From: Gentiana macrophylla
Taxonomy: Eukaryota > Streptophyta > Magnoliopsida > Gentianales > Gentianaceae
Length of the DNA stretch: 64,000 nt
Direction of reading: 5' to 3'
Assembly (NCBI GenBank): GCA_026214975.1
Contig: CM047808.1
Location: forward strand, 2,408,073-2,472,072
Shown: positions 30,342 through 43,700 of the stretch, in pieces
Position numbering within the stretch: position 1 is the stretch's first letter
Layout: every line of letters begins with the position of its first letter
The notes under the pieces: generated by a model
What the model saw: only the letters and a program-made list of their open reading frames with translations
Database searches by the model: none
What the model was told of the DNA's origin: nothing
Translations under genes and position numbers: made by a program

Positions 30342-33300
30342 CTAAAGCCAATCACCCATGTGCCTAAGCCCGTGCAAGTGAACATGTTTCTCATGCTTAG
30401 CTTGAGACAATGCCTTGGTTAACGGATCAGCTATGTTATCATCCGTGTGGAATTTCTCTATCTTTATATCTCCTCTATCTACTATCTCTCTAATCAAGTG
30501 ATAGCGCCAGAGTAGCACATGTTTGGACTTATGATGAGACCTTGGTTTCTTAGGATCGAGATATCGCTCCATTATTATCACAAGATGCAGGCACTGGACC
30601 TTCAATGGAGGAACCACACCAAGTTCGATGAATGAACTTCTTCATCCAAATCGCTTCTTTTGCCGCCTCCGAGGTCGCTATGTATTCGGCTTCCGTTGTA
30701 GAGTTCGCAGTAGTCTCCTGGCTTGGAACTCTTCCACCACCGCTCCGCCATTAAGCGTGAAAACAAATCCAGATTGCGACTTGAAGTCGTCCTTGTCAGT
30801 TTGGAAACTGGCATCTGTGTAACCTCGTAATACTAAATCATCGTTCCCGAAAACCAGGAACATATCCCTAGTACGTCTCAAGTACTTAAGGATATTCTTG
30901 ACAACAATCCAGTGACCATCACCTGGATTGGATTGGTACCTACTAGTCATACTAAGAGGGTACGAGACGTCTGGTCTTGTGCATAACATGGCATACATGA
31001 TAGACCCGATTGCCAAGCATAAGGGACTTTACTCATTAGTGCCCTTCCTCCTCCTCGCTTAGGACTCATTCCATTTGATGTGTAGACCTTATGTGACATG
31101 GGCAAGCAATCCTTTCTTGATTGCTCCATGTCGAATCTCTTCAAAGATCTTGTCTATGTAGTGGATTACGACATGCACCAAGCAACCTTTTAGATCTATC
31201 TCTATAGATCTTTATTCCTAGAATATAGGTCGCATCACCCAAGTCCTTCATGTAGAAGTTCTTGGATAACTAAGCTTTGATTGAATGTAACATAGGCACA
31301 TCATTCCCTATGAGCAATATGTCATCTACATAAAGCACTAAGAACACAATGGCACTCCCACTAACCTTCTTGTAAACACAGGGCTCATCTTCGTTCTTGA
31401 TGAAATCAAACTGCTTGATTATCTCATCAAAGCAAAGATTCCAACTCCGAGAAGCTTGCTTTAATCCATAAATGGATCTTTGCGGTTTACACCACCATCC
31501 TGGCGTCATTGGTTGTGAAACCTCAGTCGTGTCATATACACTTCCTCGACATGTTCCCGTTAAGGAAAGATGTTTTCACATCCATCGCCGCGATTTCGTA
31601 ATCATGATATCTTTGCAATAGCGAGCAAAATTCTAATGGATTTTAACATGGCAACAAAGTAAAAGGTTTCGCCGTCAAATAGTCAACTCCTTGTCTTTGC
31701 TTATAACCCTTTGCCACTAACCTAGCCTCAAGCAAGCCATGGCGCCCCTTACACTATATATATGAGGGGTTGCCAAGCTCTTTAGTACACCATTCTTAGG
31801 TAGTCACACGTTATCCGCCCATGTCGGTCTTTTCTTAAAGACCCATTTACACCCTATGGGAACTATTCCCTCGGTGGATCAACTAAGTTCCAAACTTGGT
31901 TGTCTTTCATGGATTCCATTTCGTAATTCATGGCTTCCACCATTTCTCTTTGTCATGCCTTAATAGCACTTTCTCATAAGTTCTGTGGTCCTCATCTTCT
32001 ATGAGATACACGCCAAGATACCTTTCGTGTTCACGGCGTTCCTCTGGTGGATCTGCGAGGTGCTAGTGTGTGTGTGCACGGTAGAGGCCGGGTGTCACAT
32101 CTGCGTGTGGCAAGTCCTCTACTTCCATCAACTGATTGTTATCCGTAAGCGGTTCTCAAATTTCTTCAAGATCAATTTTACTCCCACCGACCCTATCCGA
32201 ATAAACTCTTTCTCCGAGAAAGTGGCGACCCCGGCAACAAACACCTTTTGTTCCTCGGGATGGTAAAATTGGTACCCTTTGGTTTCTAGATATCCCACAA
32301 GCAGACATTTGTCGACTCGGGCTCTAATTTGTCGTGCATCATCCGCTTCACGTAAGTCGGACATCCCCAAGGTTTTAGATGACCTAGGCTCGGTTTTCTC
32401 TTAGTCCATACCTCGTATGGCGTAGAGTCAACCGTCTTTGATGGAACTCGGTTCGGTGTATAGGATGCGGTTCTAGAGCATACCCCAAAACGATTTTGGA
32501 AGAATCATGCGTAGCTCATCATGGATCGCACCATGTCTAACAAGGTGCGGTTCCTCCTCTCGCACACTCCATTCATTTGTGGTGTTCGGGAGGAGTCCAT
32601 TGAGTAGAATCTCATTCTCCTTCAAATAATCTTGAAACTCTCCATCTAGGTATTCTCCGCCTCGATCGGATCGAAGTGTTTTGATTTCTTTACCTAGTTG
32701 TTTCTCCACCTCACTTCGAATTCCTTGAACTTTTCAAAGGCTTGGACTTATACTTCATTAAGTATATATAACCATAGCGAGAATGGTCATCGGTGAAGGT
32801 GATAAAATAAGAGTATCCTCCTTTGGCTTGAATTGACATTGGGCCACACACATCATCGGTATGTATGAGCTCAAGCAATTCATTGGATCTTATCCCTTTG
32901 CCATTGAAAGGTGACTTTGTCATCTTGCCAAGTAAACAAGCTTCAGATACGTCAAACGATTCGTGAATCGAATTGATCCAACATTCCATCTTTATGGAGT
33001 TTGGAAATGCGATTCTTATTTATATGGCCAAGTCTACAATGCCATAAGTAGGATTCATTCAAGTCATTTGTTTTAGATTTCTTGTTATTTATATTAAGTA
33101 CGTCAACATTCATATCTAATATGTAGAGACCATTGCTAAGTATGCCAAGATTACATAAAAGATTCCATCACGTGAAAAGAACAACATTTATTCTCAAACG
33201 TAAATGAAAAACCATCAACATCTAATGCGGAAATAGAAATAATGCTCTTCGTAGAAGAGCAGAACAAAATAACGCTTATTGAGTTCTAAAGTACTAGCCC

Positions 33301-34322
33301 ACTCGGGCAATGAAAGAAAATAAACTCATACGCGGCCGTAAGAACACTTGCTCCATTTCCAACGCTTAGGTCCACCTCTCCTTTCCTCGGATCTCTAGTT
33401 CTTCTTAGTGCCTCGTGATATTCGTACAAATATGAGAACCACAACGAAGATCTAATACCCAAGTGGTTAGACTTAGAAGAAGCAATATTGATCTCAATCA
33501 TAAATATACGAAGTCGAAGCATCGTAATGCTTCTTCTTGGTACTCAAGAAGCCTTTGCGATTTCTCCTCCAATGTCCGGTCTCACCGCAATGGAAGCAAG
33601 CATCCTTGGATTTGTCTTTCGCTATCTTAGGCGTTGGCTTAAGTGCGCCTTCGCCTTCTTGGACTTCTTTTGGGCTTTTGCCTTGCCCTTGCTCAAGTGA
33701 CCAAAGAACACTTGCTTTCCCTTCCCTACTGGTGCCTCAAAGCAGCCTTCAACATGTTCAATAACTCCGCAGAGGAGCAATCTATCTTGTTCATGTGATA
33801 GTTCATCACGAATCGCGAGAATGAATCGTGCAGTGAGATTGCGTAATCAAGTCAATACTCAACTCGCTCCAACTTGTGGCCCACTTTCCAAGCCTCTCTA
33901 TGTACCCGATCATTTTAAGCACGTGTGACCCCACAAAGTGATCCCAGATGCCATCTTACAACTAAACGGGGCCTTCGAGACTCGCACTCTCAAAGGCGAG
34001 AGACTCGAGAAGCATAAAGTTCCTTTAGGTGGACCATGATAGAGTAGGCGCCCATAGACTCATGTTGTTTTTTGCGATTCAGTGTCATAGAAGCAAGCAT
34101 GATACATGTAGCATCAAGATCGCTGTCGAAAAGATTGCTTGTTGTACTTCTCGACAACATCTGCGGCCGAACCTCGGTGGGCTTTTCCGGTAGGGCCTCG
34201 CCCAAGACATAGCCAATCTTCTCGTGCCTCAAAACGATTTTGAGGTTTCTTTCCCAATCGAGAAAATTTGTCTCATCAAGCTTGTTTTTGATGATAAAAC
34301 GAAGGTTCAATTTGTTTGACAT
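30342..34322 (-). pseudogene. Copia gag-pol polyprotein, heavily degraded
   Basis: From the 5' end: gag N-terminus at 33990-34322 (LDETNFLDWERNLKIVLRHE); a zinc knuckle near 33537-33600 (CFHCGETGHWRRN, last Cys lost); integrase at 32473-32989 (ELIHTDDVCGPM, FITFTDDHSRYGYIYLM, LRSDRGGEYLDGEF); a post-integrase piece at 32128-32370; RT at 31270-31509 with YGLKQASRSWN and YVDD; RNase H at 30342-31016. Stops and frameshifts separate all of them, so it is not functional. Confidence 0.88.
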
Positions 34323-36197
34323 TTTCTACAACAATAAATAAAGATGGAATAAGTAAAAGCTCATGTATAAAAACCCTAAATTTGCACTTAATAAATCTAT
34401 AAGGTTTTTACTCCCACTAGCCAACTATTCCCTATTGGCTTTCAAGAAAATAATTCCTTTAGTGGGCAAGATCCCATCGAACTATCCCGACCCCAACTTT
34501 GGTCGATGGGTCGAAGATAATTAAACAGTGGACAACGATTTGTCGATCGTATCTTATACGATTCTTGTTGTTTGACTACCAACTCTTTGACAATATTTCA
34601 TCTTATGAAAAATAGCCAAACCCTTGCCTCTAAAATCCAAACGACCCGCTTTGGTGGTGGCGAGAGAATTCTTAGTCGAGTCTTAACCCCAATATTCATG
34701 AGATCTCTTTCGATCATATCTCGATAACGACGATATACCGAGGTAGGTCAACCCCGCTTTGGCTAGTGAGTTGGTCCGAACAAGGGCTCTTCACCGTCGT
34801 TATAATATGGGGGCAATTTCGACTTGATTTTTGACGTGGGAATAATTTTAAATTAATTCACTTAATTAATTTGGTTTAATTATAGTCTCATCTACTATGT
34901 GCATATTATTACTATATCATATAAAGTAAAACATACACAACATTCCGCGCATAAAATAACCGGTATGATCATGGACTTTTTACAAAGTGCGGTTTCGAAT
35001 ACAAACTAACTGAAACCGCTGGTCACAAACTAAGGGTATCTCAGAACCGCCAATAGGATATTTATTGTTGTACGCCAATGGGTTCTTTATCTCTTCTTGG
35101 TCTTTAACTTCTTGCTCCATTCTTGTTACATAATAAATAATTACACCCGCCGCACACGTGGGGGGAGCTAACGGAATGGGATAATTGCAAAAGTAAACCA
35201 GGTCACGTTCTTCATAACGGCCTAGACAATTTTTCAAAAACCAACATAAAGAAAACATTCACATCTATCCTATTGGTCGAGTCCATGATCAATCTGAGTC
35301 CATATAATCACATTATATCTACACATCTAATCCATACAATTTTATCTTATGAAAAAGATCAAATTCTAATTTTAACTACTCATGCCTTTAATTTATCACA
35401 TCAAATAATTAAATAACTTTTAATTAATTATATGACTTAATCGAAAATTAAAATTAACATTTAATTTTAAATCGATTTCAATTTTAATTAAATTTGAACC
35501 ATTCAAAACAAAATTAAAATTACTAAGTCTCCTATTTGTTTCCTTTCCAAAAATAAATTTAGCTTAAGCTCGCCACTTTTAAAATCAAAATTTTGAAGTG
35601 GCGCAGACTTGCAGCTTCATTCCAAATCAAATATTTGGAAAGGCCAAATTATTTTAGTCAGGCTCACCACTTTCCAAAATCAAAATTTTGGAAGTGGCAT
35701 AAGCCAGCCTATTCCAAATCAAATATTTGGAAATGCCAAATAGTTTTGGTTTAGCTCGACCCACTTTCCAAAATCAAAATTTTGAAGTGGCGCAAGCCTA
35801 AGCGCATTCCAAATCAAATATTTGGAAGGTTTCAGCCTATTCCAAATCAAAATTTGAAAGGCTAATATGCCATATGGTTTCCAAATGGTCCAAACTATTT
35901 GAACCATTGGTTGGCCATACGACACAACTAAACAAACGAGATATCTATGCACAATAAATATCACAAAACGGGTGCGGTCGATCTCCCATGGAAGATGATA
36001 TCGACAGACGGCAACCCTAGGGCCACCGCCGCCCGCCGCCAAGATAGGAGGGGGCGCCACAATCGGCCGAACCTCCATGAACCCTAATTTTTTTTTTTGT
36101 TTTAACGTTTTCGTGAATTAAATCTTGCATCTATCAATTAAATACTACGCATTTAAATTATGCTTATTGCTTAAGCTCAAGTCCGCTCCGATACCAC
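34323..36197 (-). other. Long 5' leader of Copia element 2 with palindromic repeats
   Basis: Between the 5' LTR and gag. 35560-35870 holds three to four approximate repeats combining the palindromes caaaatcaaaattttg and ccaaatcaaatatttgg with gaagtggcgcaagcc. A 119-codon frame at 35719-36078 (minus) crosses these repeats, begins MEVRPIVAPPPILAAGGGG and has no recognisable domain. Confidence 0.5.
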
Positions 36198-38013
36198 CGT
36201 TAGAAATCACTAGTTTAACGCAAATGAATTTAAAATTTTGATTTCATTTTCTAGATCGTTCTTCGCTTAATGCAATAAACACGTTAAGTAGTTTGACGGT
36301 TATACCTCGGATGATCAATAAGATCGCCGCTTTGACCGCCAACGGAGAGTAGTTCAATCGCGCAAGCCGCCCACGCGTCCTGGCCTCTATCGCTAATCCA
36401 CACGAACCCCTCGCCGAATCCTCCTTGATTGCTATCGGAAAAACTCCGGCCGCTAGGGCGACCTTTTCTTCCTCACAAACTCACTATGGAAGGCTCTCTA
36501 TTTTACACAAGAATTATGAATTCTTGCAATTGTGATGTCCCAAAGAGCTTGACACCCACTTCCTTTTTATAGAGGAGGTGGCGTCCCATATGTTGTGTGG
36601 AGGAGAAGAAAACTTTTTCCAATAAAATAAGGAAAATCACCTAGATTGATTTATCTCTTTAATTATAATTTATTTTGCCAATATCTTATATTGATTATAA
36701 TTATCTTATTACCATAAATCTATTTTTCAAAATCAATTAATATCTTATATTAATATTATGGCAATCTTTATTAATTAAAATGCACAATCCAAGTGTATCT
36801 CATACACTTAAAAGTGGCGCCCATTAGTCAACAAATTGACTTCGAATATTCTTTAATTAATATAATTTGTATATAATTAATATCTTGTATTTTATTTATT
36901 CATAATAAATAAATACCACCATATTAATTTACCACTATAACCTTTATAGTCTGTAGATAAACTTTCCTTATTTGGTTATCAACTATAACCACATTTTAAT
37001 CCGACTCGATGTTCATATGTGTGTGACCCGATAGCTCCGAATATGTTGGCCGTAGACACAAAGTGCAATTTACTAAAATGCCTTTCATACCTAACGATCA
37101 CGGGATAACGCCTCAAGCAACACACCGTGACCCCCATTTATCGAAAAGAGTCAAAAGCAATGACTACTACCTTTCATGTGAAGCAGTTACCATGTAACTT
37201 ACAATCCTATATCAGAATAATATCCATACGATCAGATCTCGAGTGTCAATACATTGACGATCGTATCTTATAATCTGGATATCATGCTCTCTCGAATAAC
37301 ACATTTACTCCCACTTTGCAAAGATTCTCGAGAGCTAGACATTCCTTATAAGAAGGACATTTCGGATATTCGATCCCAATCATGGGATACGCGATTCCCG
37401 GACGACCAATCATGTATACTCCGTGATGCTTCAATATCATACCCAATCACTACCGCATGATCGCCCGTGGTGTGAGAAATCTCAATAGTGTCAAAGCACG
37501 ACAATCCACACCGTGATGCCATGAAGACTCCGGTCAAAAGGATAATTACACAACCGCCACATAGTGTGACACTTAATGTAAGTGGGTCACCTAACGACGC
37601 ATTCTCTAATACACGCCCACGCATACCCAAGTGTCCCTACACTTCGATAGACGAGATCTATCCCTATCTTCTAAAAGATAGAAGACATCCAATACGTCTT
37701 TAGTAGTCGATTATACTATCAATGTCCCATTTGATAATATATAAGACTAGTAGACATTTAAGTACCAACCTTGTTATGGTGATTAGAGATCTCATCAACC
37801 ATAATCACTATCATGGTTTCTCTATCATGATTGATGATACTAGTGGACGTTATTATATATACACAACAAATAATGTGAAGATAAACAATATATAATAACA
37901 TGAGTGCTTTTATTAATCATAATAAAGTTATTACATGAACTAAATAGACTGTAAACGACCCGACCCGGTTGGATCCGTTCCAACCCGATTGGGTTTATGA
38001 CACCTTTCCAACA
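36198..38013 (-). repeat. 5' LTR of Copia element 2
   Basis: It is 1816 bp and aligns with 28508-30327 throughout, with scattered substitutions and small indels. GTCCG follows its outer end. Confidence 0.92.
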
Positions 38014-38759
38014 GTCCGCACTAACCAAACGCTCGTTTGCCTGGGATTTTCCCCAAAAATCTGCAACTGCGTGAACGCGATTTCCAACCCAAATCCAACC
38101 CAAACTCCAACCAAAACAGATTCAAAACCATGAAATTAAGCATACAAATTGCTCTATAACCTTATGACACCTTAATCATACGATAAGAACACCACGTTAT
38201 CTTAAATTGCGTGGTACAACGATCCAAAGCTTCAACCCGTCAAAAGTTTAACCTTTAACTCCAAACCTATAAACGACCAATCCAAATACGATCACTGCGA
38301 TGTTTAAACTCAGAAAACGCAGCTTAACACAATGATGAATAAACCCTAATATCAAGAACGAGGAGAGAAAAACTTACGTTAACGGATTTAGGGATTGTTG
38401 ATATCAAAACGATCCTCGTTTCGCGGTGATCTTTTCTCTCTTGAGATGTCTGCGTTTTTTATCAACGGATTAGCCTAGAGATTCGAAAGTCTCTCCTCTT
38501 CCTTTTTTCTCCAAACTTGCGCCCCCCCCCCCCCCCCAGTAATTTTTTTTTACGTAAAACAACAACTAGGTTAATTTAGGATTAGTTTTCCTTTTATAAT
38601 CCCAATTAAATCTAATTATTCCTTATTAATTAAATCCAATTAATCCTTTTCCTTTTCTTTTCCCTGTTTCTTTTAATCCTTTAAAACAAAACTAAATATT
38701 CAGATTTTTCGTGAAAATACAAAGATGCCCTTTTTGAAAAATCGGGATATTACAAATTG

Positions 38760-39948
38760 TGTGGTTTTGATTTAGACGGTATTTTCACATGTCTCGGATT
38801 TAGATTGTAGACCTCGTATAATTTTGAATTTCATCTGGAGAAAGAGCAAAATAAGTAATACAATTTGGAAGACTAAAGATGGTGTGAAACTGCTTCTTTA
38901 CGGGGCGTTTTGGGATCCGGCCAGAGTCAAGGGCAGACGCAGGATCTCGGGTAACAGAAGGCAATAAATTTTTTAACAGCAAATAATAAAAAATTTAAAG
39001 AGGCAAACAATATACTTTGTATATATATTAATGTAATTTTTCCAGATCAAAAGGACAGTTGCCTCTTGATTGTAAATAGCTCTGACACTTGCCAGTGGAT
39101 CAAAATTTTGATAACTTTTTTTCATATAAAAAACATGATGTAACACTTCAAAGAAGAAAATAGAGAACAACCCAGCTGAACGGTTCGGGTTCCTCAGGTT
39201 CGATAATTTAGCAGCAAAACATTCAAAAATACCGTTCTTACAACGCAGCAAAGGGGTTTAAATACTCCACCCCTAAAAACATGTCAAAAGACTAAGTTAC
39301 CCTTCTCCTTACAAAAATAATAAGCTACTAATATTAACTCATAACATGAAGCAATAATTAAAATGACTCTGCATCAAAACATGATTGGGTATTTTAAAGA
39401 CCGGCCAGTGGACTGCTGAGTCATTGTTTTTCTACCGTAGATTCGGATTGTGCAATGTATATATGGTGCGATGCATGAAAGTAATCTTCAAGTTCTAAGA
39501 GATTGTTCTTGGGCGTTAATCATTTGACGAAACCTTGTTATGATGCAGTGAAAAATTAATGATCTTATATTTTTCAGTACTTATATATAAATTTTTTATT
39601 TTCTACTTATTCATATCAAAATGACATAAATATCGTCGAAAATTCTCAGTTTCTTTCTGATTAAGTTATAGTAGTTATAGTAATATTTTTCGAAAAATTC
39701 ATTGATTTCCGAAATTTTAACTGTACAGAAGATAAATTCGACGGTACAGTTTAAAAAGACAGAATCGTGGATTTTTCAGGGATCCCAACTCCTTGTTTTG
39801 TCTGTGAAAGACCGAATTACTCAGACCTTTAATTAAAAAAAAAACAAAAAACAGAGAGGAGAAAATGATATATAAACTCTTCATATCATAATTTAAGGAA
39901 ATATTAATATTTAATATTAATATTGTCCAGAAAAAAGCAAAGGTATAG
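38760..39948. other. Spacer with a possible hAT-type MITE
   Basis: Near 38929-39278, the left end caagggcagacgcaggatc resembles the CAGGGGCGG-type ends of plant hAT MITEs, and the right end ccacccct inverts to a related string. No target duplication was found. The remainder is AT-rich and shows no gene. Confidence 0.35.
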
Positions 39949-40200
39949 CTAATTGGTGGAAGGAGTACAAGCAATGCAAGCAAGCAAGAGCATAAGAGAA
40001 GAAATGGCATCTTCTTCAAGATTAGAGCTGCTTCTTTTGAACTTGTTTGTTGTTCCTTTGTTGCATTGCATTATCATCATCTTCTGCTTCTTCTGAAGAT
40101 GTGGTGGATAAACATCACTCTGCTTGCTCTTTTTCATGGCTTCTACTGTTCTAGCCACCATCTTCTCTTCTATCTTCAATTTCTCTGCACTGCACTGCAC
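39949..40200 (-). CDS. Small conserved-looking plant protein of unknown function
   Basis: It encodes 83 aa in one exon. The N-terminal half is basic and Lys/Met-rich. The C-terminal part reads FKRSSSNLEEDAISS followed by LLLACIACTPS, a pattern I associate with short uncharacterised plant proteins; this is from memory, not from a search. No signal peptide is evident; the C-terminal hydrophobic stretch is short. A TATA-like element (40277-40282) and a GAAA-rich 5' leader on the minus strand precede the ATG, which favours a real gene over a chance frame. No function is proposed. Confidence 0.55.
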   Translation of the reverse strand: MQCSAEKLKIEEKMVARTVEAMKKSKQSDVYPPHLQKKQKMMIMQCNKGTTNKFKRSSSNLEEDAISSLMLLLACIACTPSTN

Positions 40201-40230
40201 AACACCTGTTTCTGTTTATTCCCCAATGTG

Positions 40231-40231
40231 T

Positions 40232-40263
<32 letters not shown>

Positions 40264-40264
40264 T
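40231..40264. repeat. (TTTC)n microsatellite
   Basis: About eight tetranucleotide units. On the minus strand it forms a GAAA-rich 5' leader of the small gene at 39949-40200. Confidence 0.9.
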
Positions 40265-40276
40265 GCAGATGAACAC

Positions 40277-40282
40277 TATATA
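40277..40282 (-). promoter_or_regulatory. TATA box candidate for the small gene
   Basis: TATATA on the minus strand about 77 bp upstream of the ATG at 40200, leaving room for a leader of about 45-50 nt. Confidence 0.4.
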
Positions 40283-41284
40283 TTGTAGGTGTTAAAAGAA
40301 CAGTATATAGATAATGGAGTTTTTTTTTTTGTTGTTTTGAAATGCACTACTATCCTTTCACTCAATTTATAGGGGCCTTGCTTGAAGGAAAGCCCCTCTG
40401 CCTTTTTTCTATCGGAAATGGTACTGCCATAACGAAATCGACATAAACATATTTTTAAACCATCCATAATAGTTGAACCTACATCAATCAACGTATCGTA
40501 TACCATGATTAATAGTGTAAAGTAAGTTATGTCATCAGTTGTGTCCATTCTGTCATCTTCCCTTCATCCCTAAAAAAAAAATGTCTCATATCATTTTTTA
40601 GAATTTTATTTTTTCCAAGCAGTTTAGGGTCAATTTAGAATACATCATTTCATTCTAACATTTATAATCTCTATTCACGTTTTGTATTTCAAAACAACCA
40701 TTGATCATTATATGATGCAGGTGTATTACAACACATATTAATTAACGTTAATCTGTGTGAAAAAAAAAAAATACAAATATATAACTTTTATGGGACATGA
40801 AATTACGCCATTGTGATATTGTTGCGTTATATTTTGTTACGCGCTCGGTACAATGTTTGTTATATTTTACAACACTCTCTCACGACACTTGTTATGTTTT
40901 GTTATGGAGTATTTGTTTCGTTACAGAGAATGGACATAAATTACTTGTTACAACTTTTTTTACAAAGATTGTATTATTATGAAAATTATGAATTTTATTA
41001 AATATCACTACTAGAAGTTAAGAAGGCATTAAAGAAATGGATAAGGGTGAATGAATTTTGTTTTATAGTGGTAGCATAACATGTACAAGACTGGCACTTC
41101 AAACGTTATGGCACCTTCATGTCGTGGCCCCAAATTGTTTTATATATAGATCGTTTCTACAGTAGGATTCATAAAGGAATCTGTTTACGCTGGCAGAGAT
41201 CTGACCACACAGCTTCTGAGGTGGAATACACACAAGTACTTCACAGTGAAAATTGTGTACCCAGTCACGTAGATAGCTTCCCTA

Positions 41285-41286
<2 letters not shown>

Positions 41287-41336
<50 letters not shown>
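41287..41336. repeat. (AT)n microsatellite
   Basis: 25 uninterrupted AT units, which create spurious Tyr-Ile frames on both strands. Confidence 0.95.
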
Positions 41337-41339
<3 letters not shown>

Positions 41340-42314
41340 GAAAATTAGATGATATGACACAATCAAATATTTTTAAGAATAGGACAAATTGCATATTTTT
41401 ATATAGGAGAAGACAATCAGATAATTTTATAATAAAATCGGTGAATAAAAAATGATAAACAATGAATCCTAAAATCGTTGAATATCCTGAATAATCCCAT
41501 TTAATTTTGACGTTAATCCCTAAAATTAGTGAATTTCATTGATGAATTTTGAAAATTAGTTAATTTAAATGAATTTACAATAATTTCACAATGAATTTAA
41601 ATAAATAATTTGAACACAGTGAATTTATTGACAAGTGAATAAATATTATTCTTTCACGCAAAGTTTAAAAAAAAGCTGTCTTCTACTCAATTGATTAAAT
41701 ATATTCCATCATATATATTCATTTTGTCATTGTCACATCAAGTAACGTGCAACATAGTATGGTCAAATTAAGAAGAACATGTAAAGAATTTGGCAGAAAA
41801 TGAAAGATTCAGAAAGTAAAAAAGAAAAAGCAAAAAAAGTGGGATTAATGAAGTATTTTCTCAACAGAAAAAATTCACGGGTAACAAGTGGGTTATTAAT
41901 GAAGATAGCACACACAATATATTCTGATCACATCCAATATAACGATTTTTTAAACTTTTCGATTTTTTGAAATGAAATAACACATTTCAACCTCTAAAAA
42001 TTAAATTTACATGAGATATGATATTAGAATATATTGATGTGTGATGACCATTAATAATCCCTTATTAAATATGGGACCATAATACAAAGATGTAGTAATG
42101 GATTAAATTCAAACACAACACCCCCGCCGGAAACAGTATGTAAAGTAAGGGGGGTACAGGGGTGGGGGTTATTAAAGGTAAAAGCCAAGCCTGTGACTGT
42201 TTTGAGTGTTTTTTTTTTTTTTGTTTCTCCGTTTAAATTTTGCATTTCAAACGCAGTAGAGAGGGCTTTTACCCGTTCTAAACAGTACTACTGATAAAGA
42301 AAGTCTTTTGTGCC

Positions 42315-42350
42315 TATCTCTCTCTCTCTCTCACACACACATAAATATGC
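42315..42350. repeat. (TC)n(AC)n compound microsatellite
   Basis: A run of TC units passing directly into AC units. Confidence 0.85.
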
Positions 42351-43137
42351 TCACTGTCAGAAGGATGAAATAGAGTATTTGGTGGATAAAATGCTATAAT
42401 GTATTTTCGGGACATCAAAGTGAAATTCAATCGATGTAAATTTGAACTTTTTATGTAATAACTTTGCCTTTCTAAAGGTCCAATATGTTTTATATTTAAA
42501 CTGAGAAACCTCGTAATGTCACGATAGATGTTGTGTACGTAGTGTCACTAAAGCCTCTCTGATTATACTTGCCGTTTAAGGTAAAACAACATGACTCGTA
42601 AGTAACTATAAGGCATTGTTAAAGACATCATACTCGATCTACTCTCACACTATATTTCGAATAAATTTCGACTAGCTGATGTCGAAACCTTAGATTTCAA
42701 ATTTTCAACCCTCCAGAGTCGAGTTTTCGACATAAATTCGACTCTGCGAATATCAAAGTTCGATGTTGGTGTCCAAATGTAGATTCATTGTGCTGTCATT
42801 AATCGTGTCTGTAATTGTCTATAACTATGAGTTTTATATATCTATATATAAAAGAAAACTGATCTCAATCCTGCCTGGATTATGCTTTGTCATCTTAATT
42901 ATATGTCTAATCCAGGTGTTAATTAAGGAAACAATAATTTCATTTGAATTTGCATGCAGATTAAAATACTTCCAAAGTTAATCAATCGCCCCGTTGCCCC
43001 TACTATACCTACCTCAAACTGATAATTAACCCTACCATGGATCGACTTTGACTCATGAACAAGCCTATACTTTAAAACCAATACAATTAATTAAGAAATC
43101 TAAACAACCCAATAAAACTTTGATTTAATTTTCATAT

Positions 43138-43700
43138 TGTAACGCCCGGGTCTCCGGGTTTGGTGGCGCTAAGTGACTCATAAAAGGTCCGGTTAACTAC
43201 TTAGACCGTTGCCAATCGCTTGGCCTCAAAGGGCTAATCCGAGTTGACAAGACCTTTATGTCTCATGATTCATTCCAGACTCGTCCCTCCAAGAGGAATC
43301 TAGAGCTTGATTAACGCGGGTTGACAAGATCTTTATGTCCCAGTATTTGTCCATGCTGACTTGTTTCTACCAGATGAGTCTAGATGTGGCCTCAACCGTA
43401 CGTCTCTCACGGTGTGACACTTAGTCTCGTTTGGTAGTTGGCTACCAGAGAAATCTAGAGGCGGCCCCACCCCTCTCTTACAGTGACACTTTGTCTCATC
43501 TGATAATCAGCTCTGATGCCAATTGTAACTTCCCCAAACCTCGGATCTGCTAGCGTTAGGTATGCCATAAAGGATTTGGTCAACTACTTAGCCGTCGTCC
43601 TTTAATTTCTCACACTCATAATGATGGTTAACTACTTAGCCGTCGTCCTTTAATTTCTCACACTCATAATGAGGTAATACTTTTCTCAAATTTATGATGT
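43138..43700 (-). mobile_element. LTR-retrotransposon fragment or TRIM-like remnant
   Basis: Two related LTR-like starts, TGTAACGCCCGGG at 43138 and TGTAACTTCCCC at 43524, share a following block with ggt(t/c)aactacttag. Just before the second, the minus strand shows TGGCATCAGAGC (43521-43510), one base from the Met-tRNA primer site. The second copy contains a tandem duplication of about 55 bp (43580-43675). There is no coding region and the far ends were not found. Confidence 0.45.

Larger units (their letters stand above)
28508..38013 (-). mobile_element. Copia LTR retrotransposon with 1.8-kb LTRs, nested
   Basis: LTRs at 28508-30327 and 36198-38013 share nearly all of their sequence. TSD GTCCG is at 28503-28507 and 38014-38018. 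On the minus strand the 5' LTR is followed by the primer site TGGTATCGGAGC (36196-36185) and the 3' LTR is preceded by the purine tract AAGTGGGAGAT. The 5' LTR terminus reads CG where TG is expected (36198-36199), a mutation at an otherwise invariant end. Coding fragments are in Copia order, and a leader of about 1.9 kb separates the 5' LTR from gag. Confidence 0.93.
27152..38754. mobile_element. Solo-LTR-like element, split by a nested Copia insertion
   Basis: It starts TGTAACGCCCCG at 27152 and ends GGGATATTACA at 38754, near-inverted termini typical of plant LTRs. The 5-bp TSD AATTG is at 27147-27151 and 38755-38759. Without the nested Copia element (28508-38013 plus one TSD copy) it is about 2.09 kb. 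No internal coding domain is seen, which fits a solo LTR left by recombination. It contains short aacgcccgtttg repeats near the insertion point. Confidence 0.75.
40283..43137. other. AT-rich spacer without recognised genes
   Basis: Contains microsatellites at 41287-41336 and 42315-42350 and poly-A/T tracts. Short frames at 40797-41001 and 42763-42981 have no domain and no gene-like context. Confidence 0.5.

Noticed and set aside
35719..36078. 119-codon frame as a host gene
   Set aside because: It lies in the leader of Copia element 2 and crosses its palindromic repeats; no domain is recognisable.
41119..41394. Frames of 77 and 69 codons on opposite strands
   Set aside because: Most of each is Tyr-Ile from the (AT)n microsatellite.
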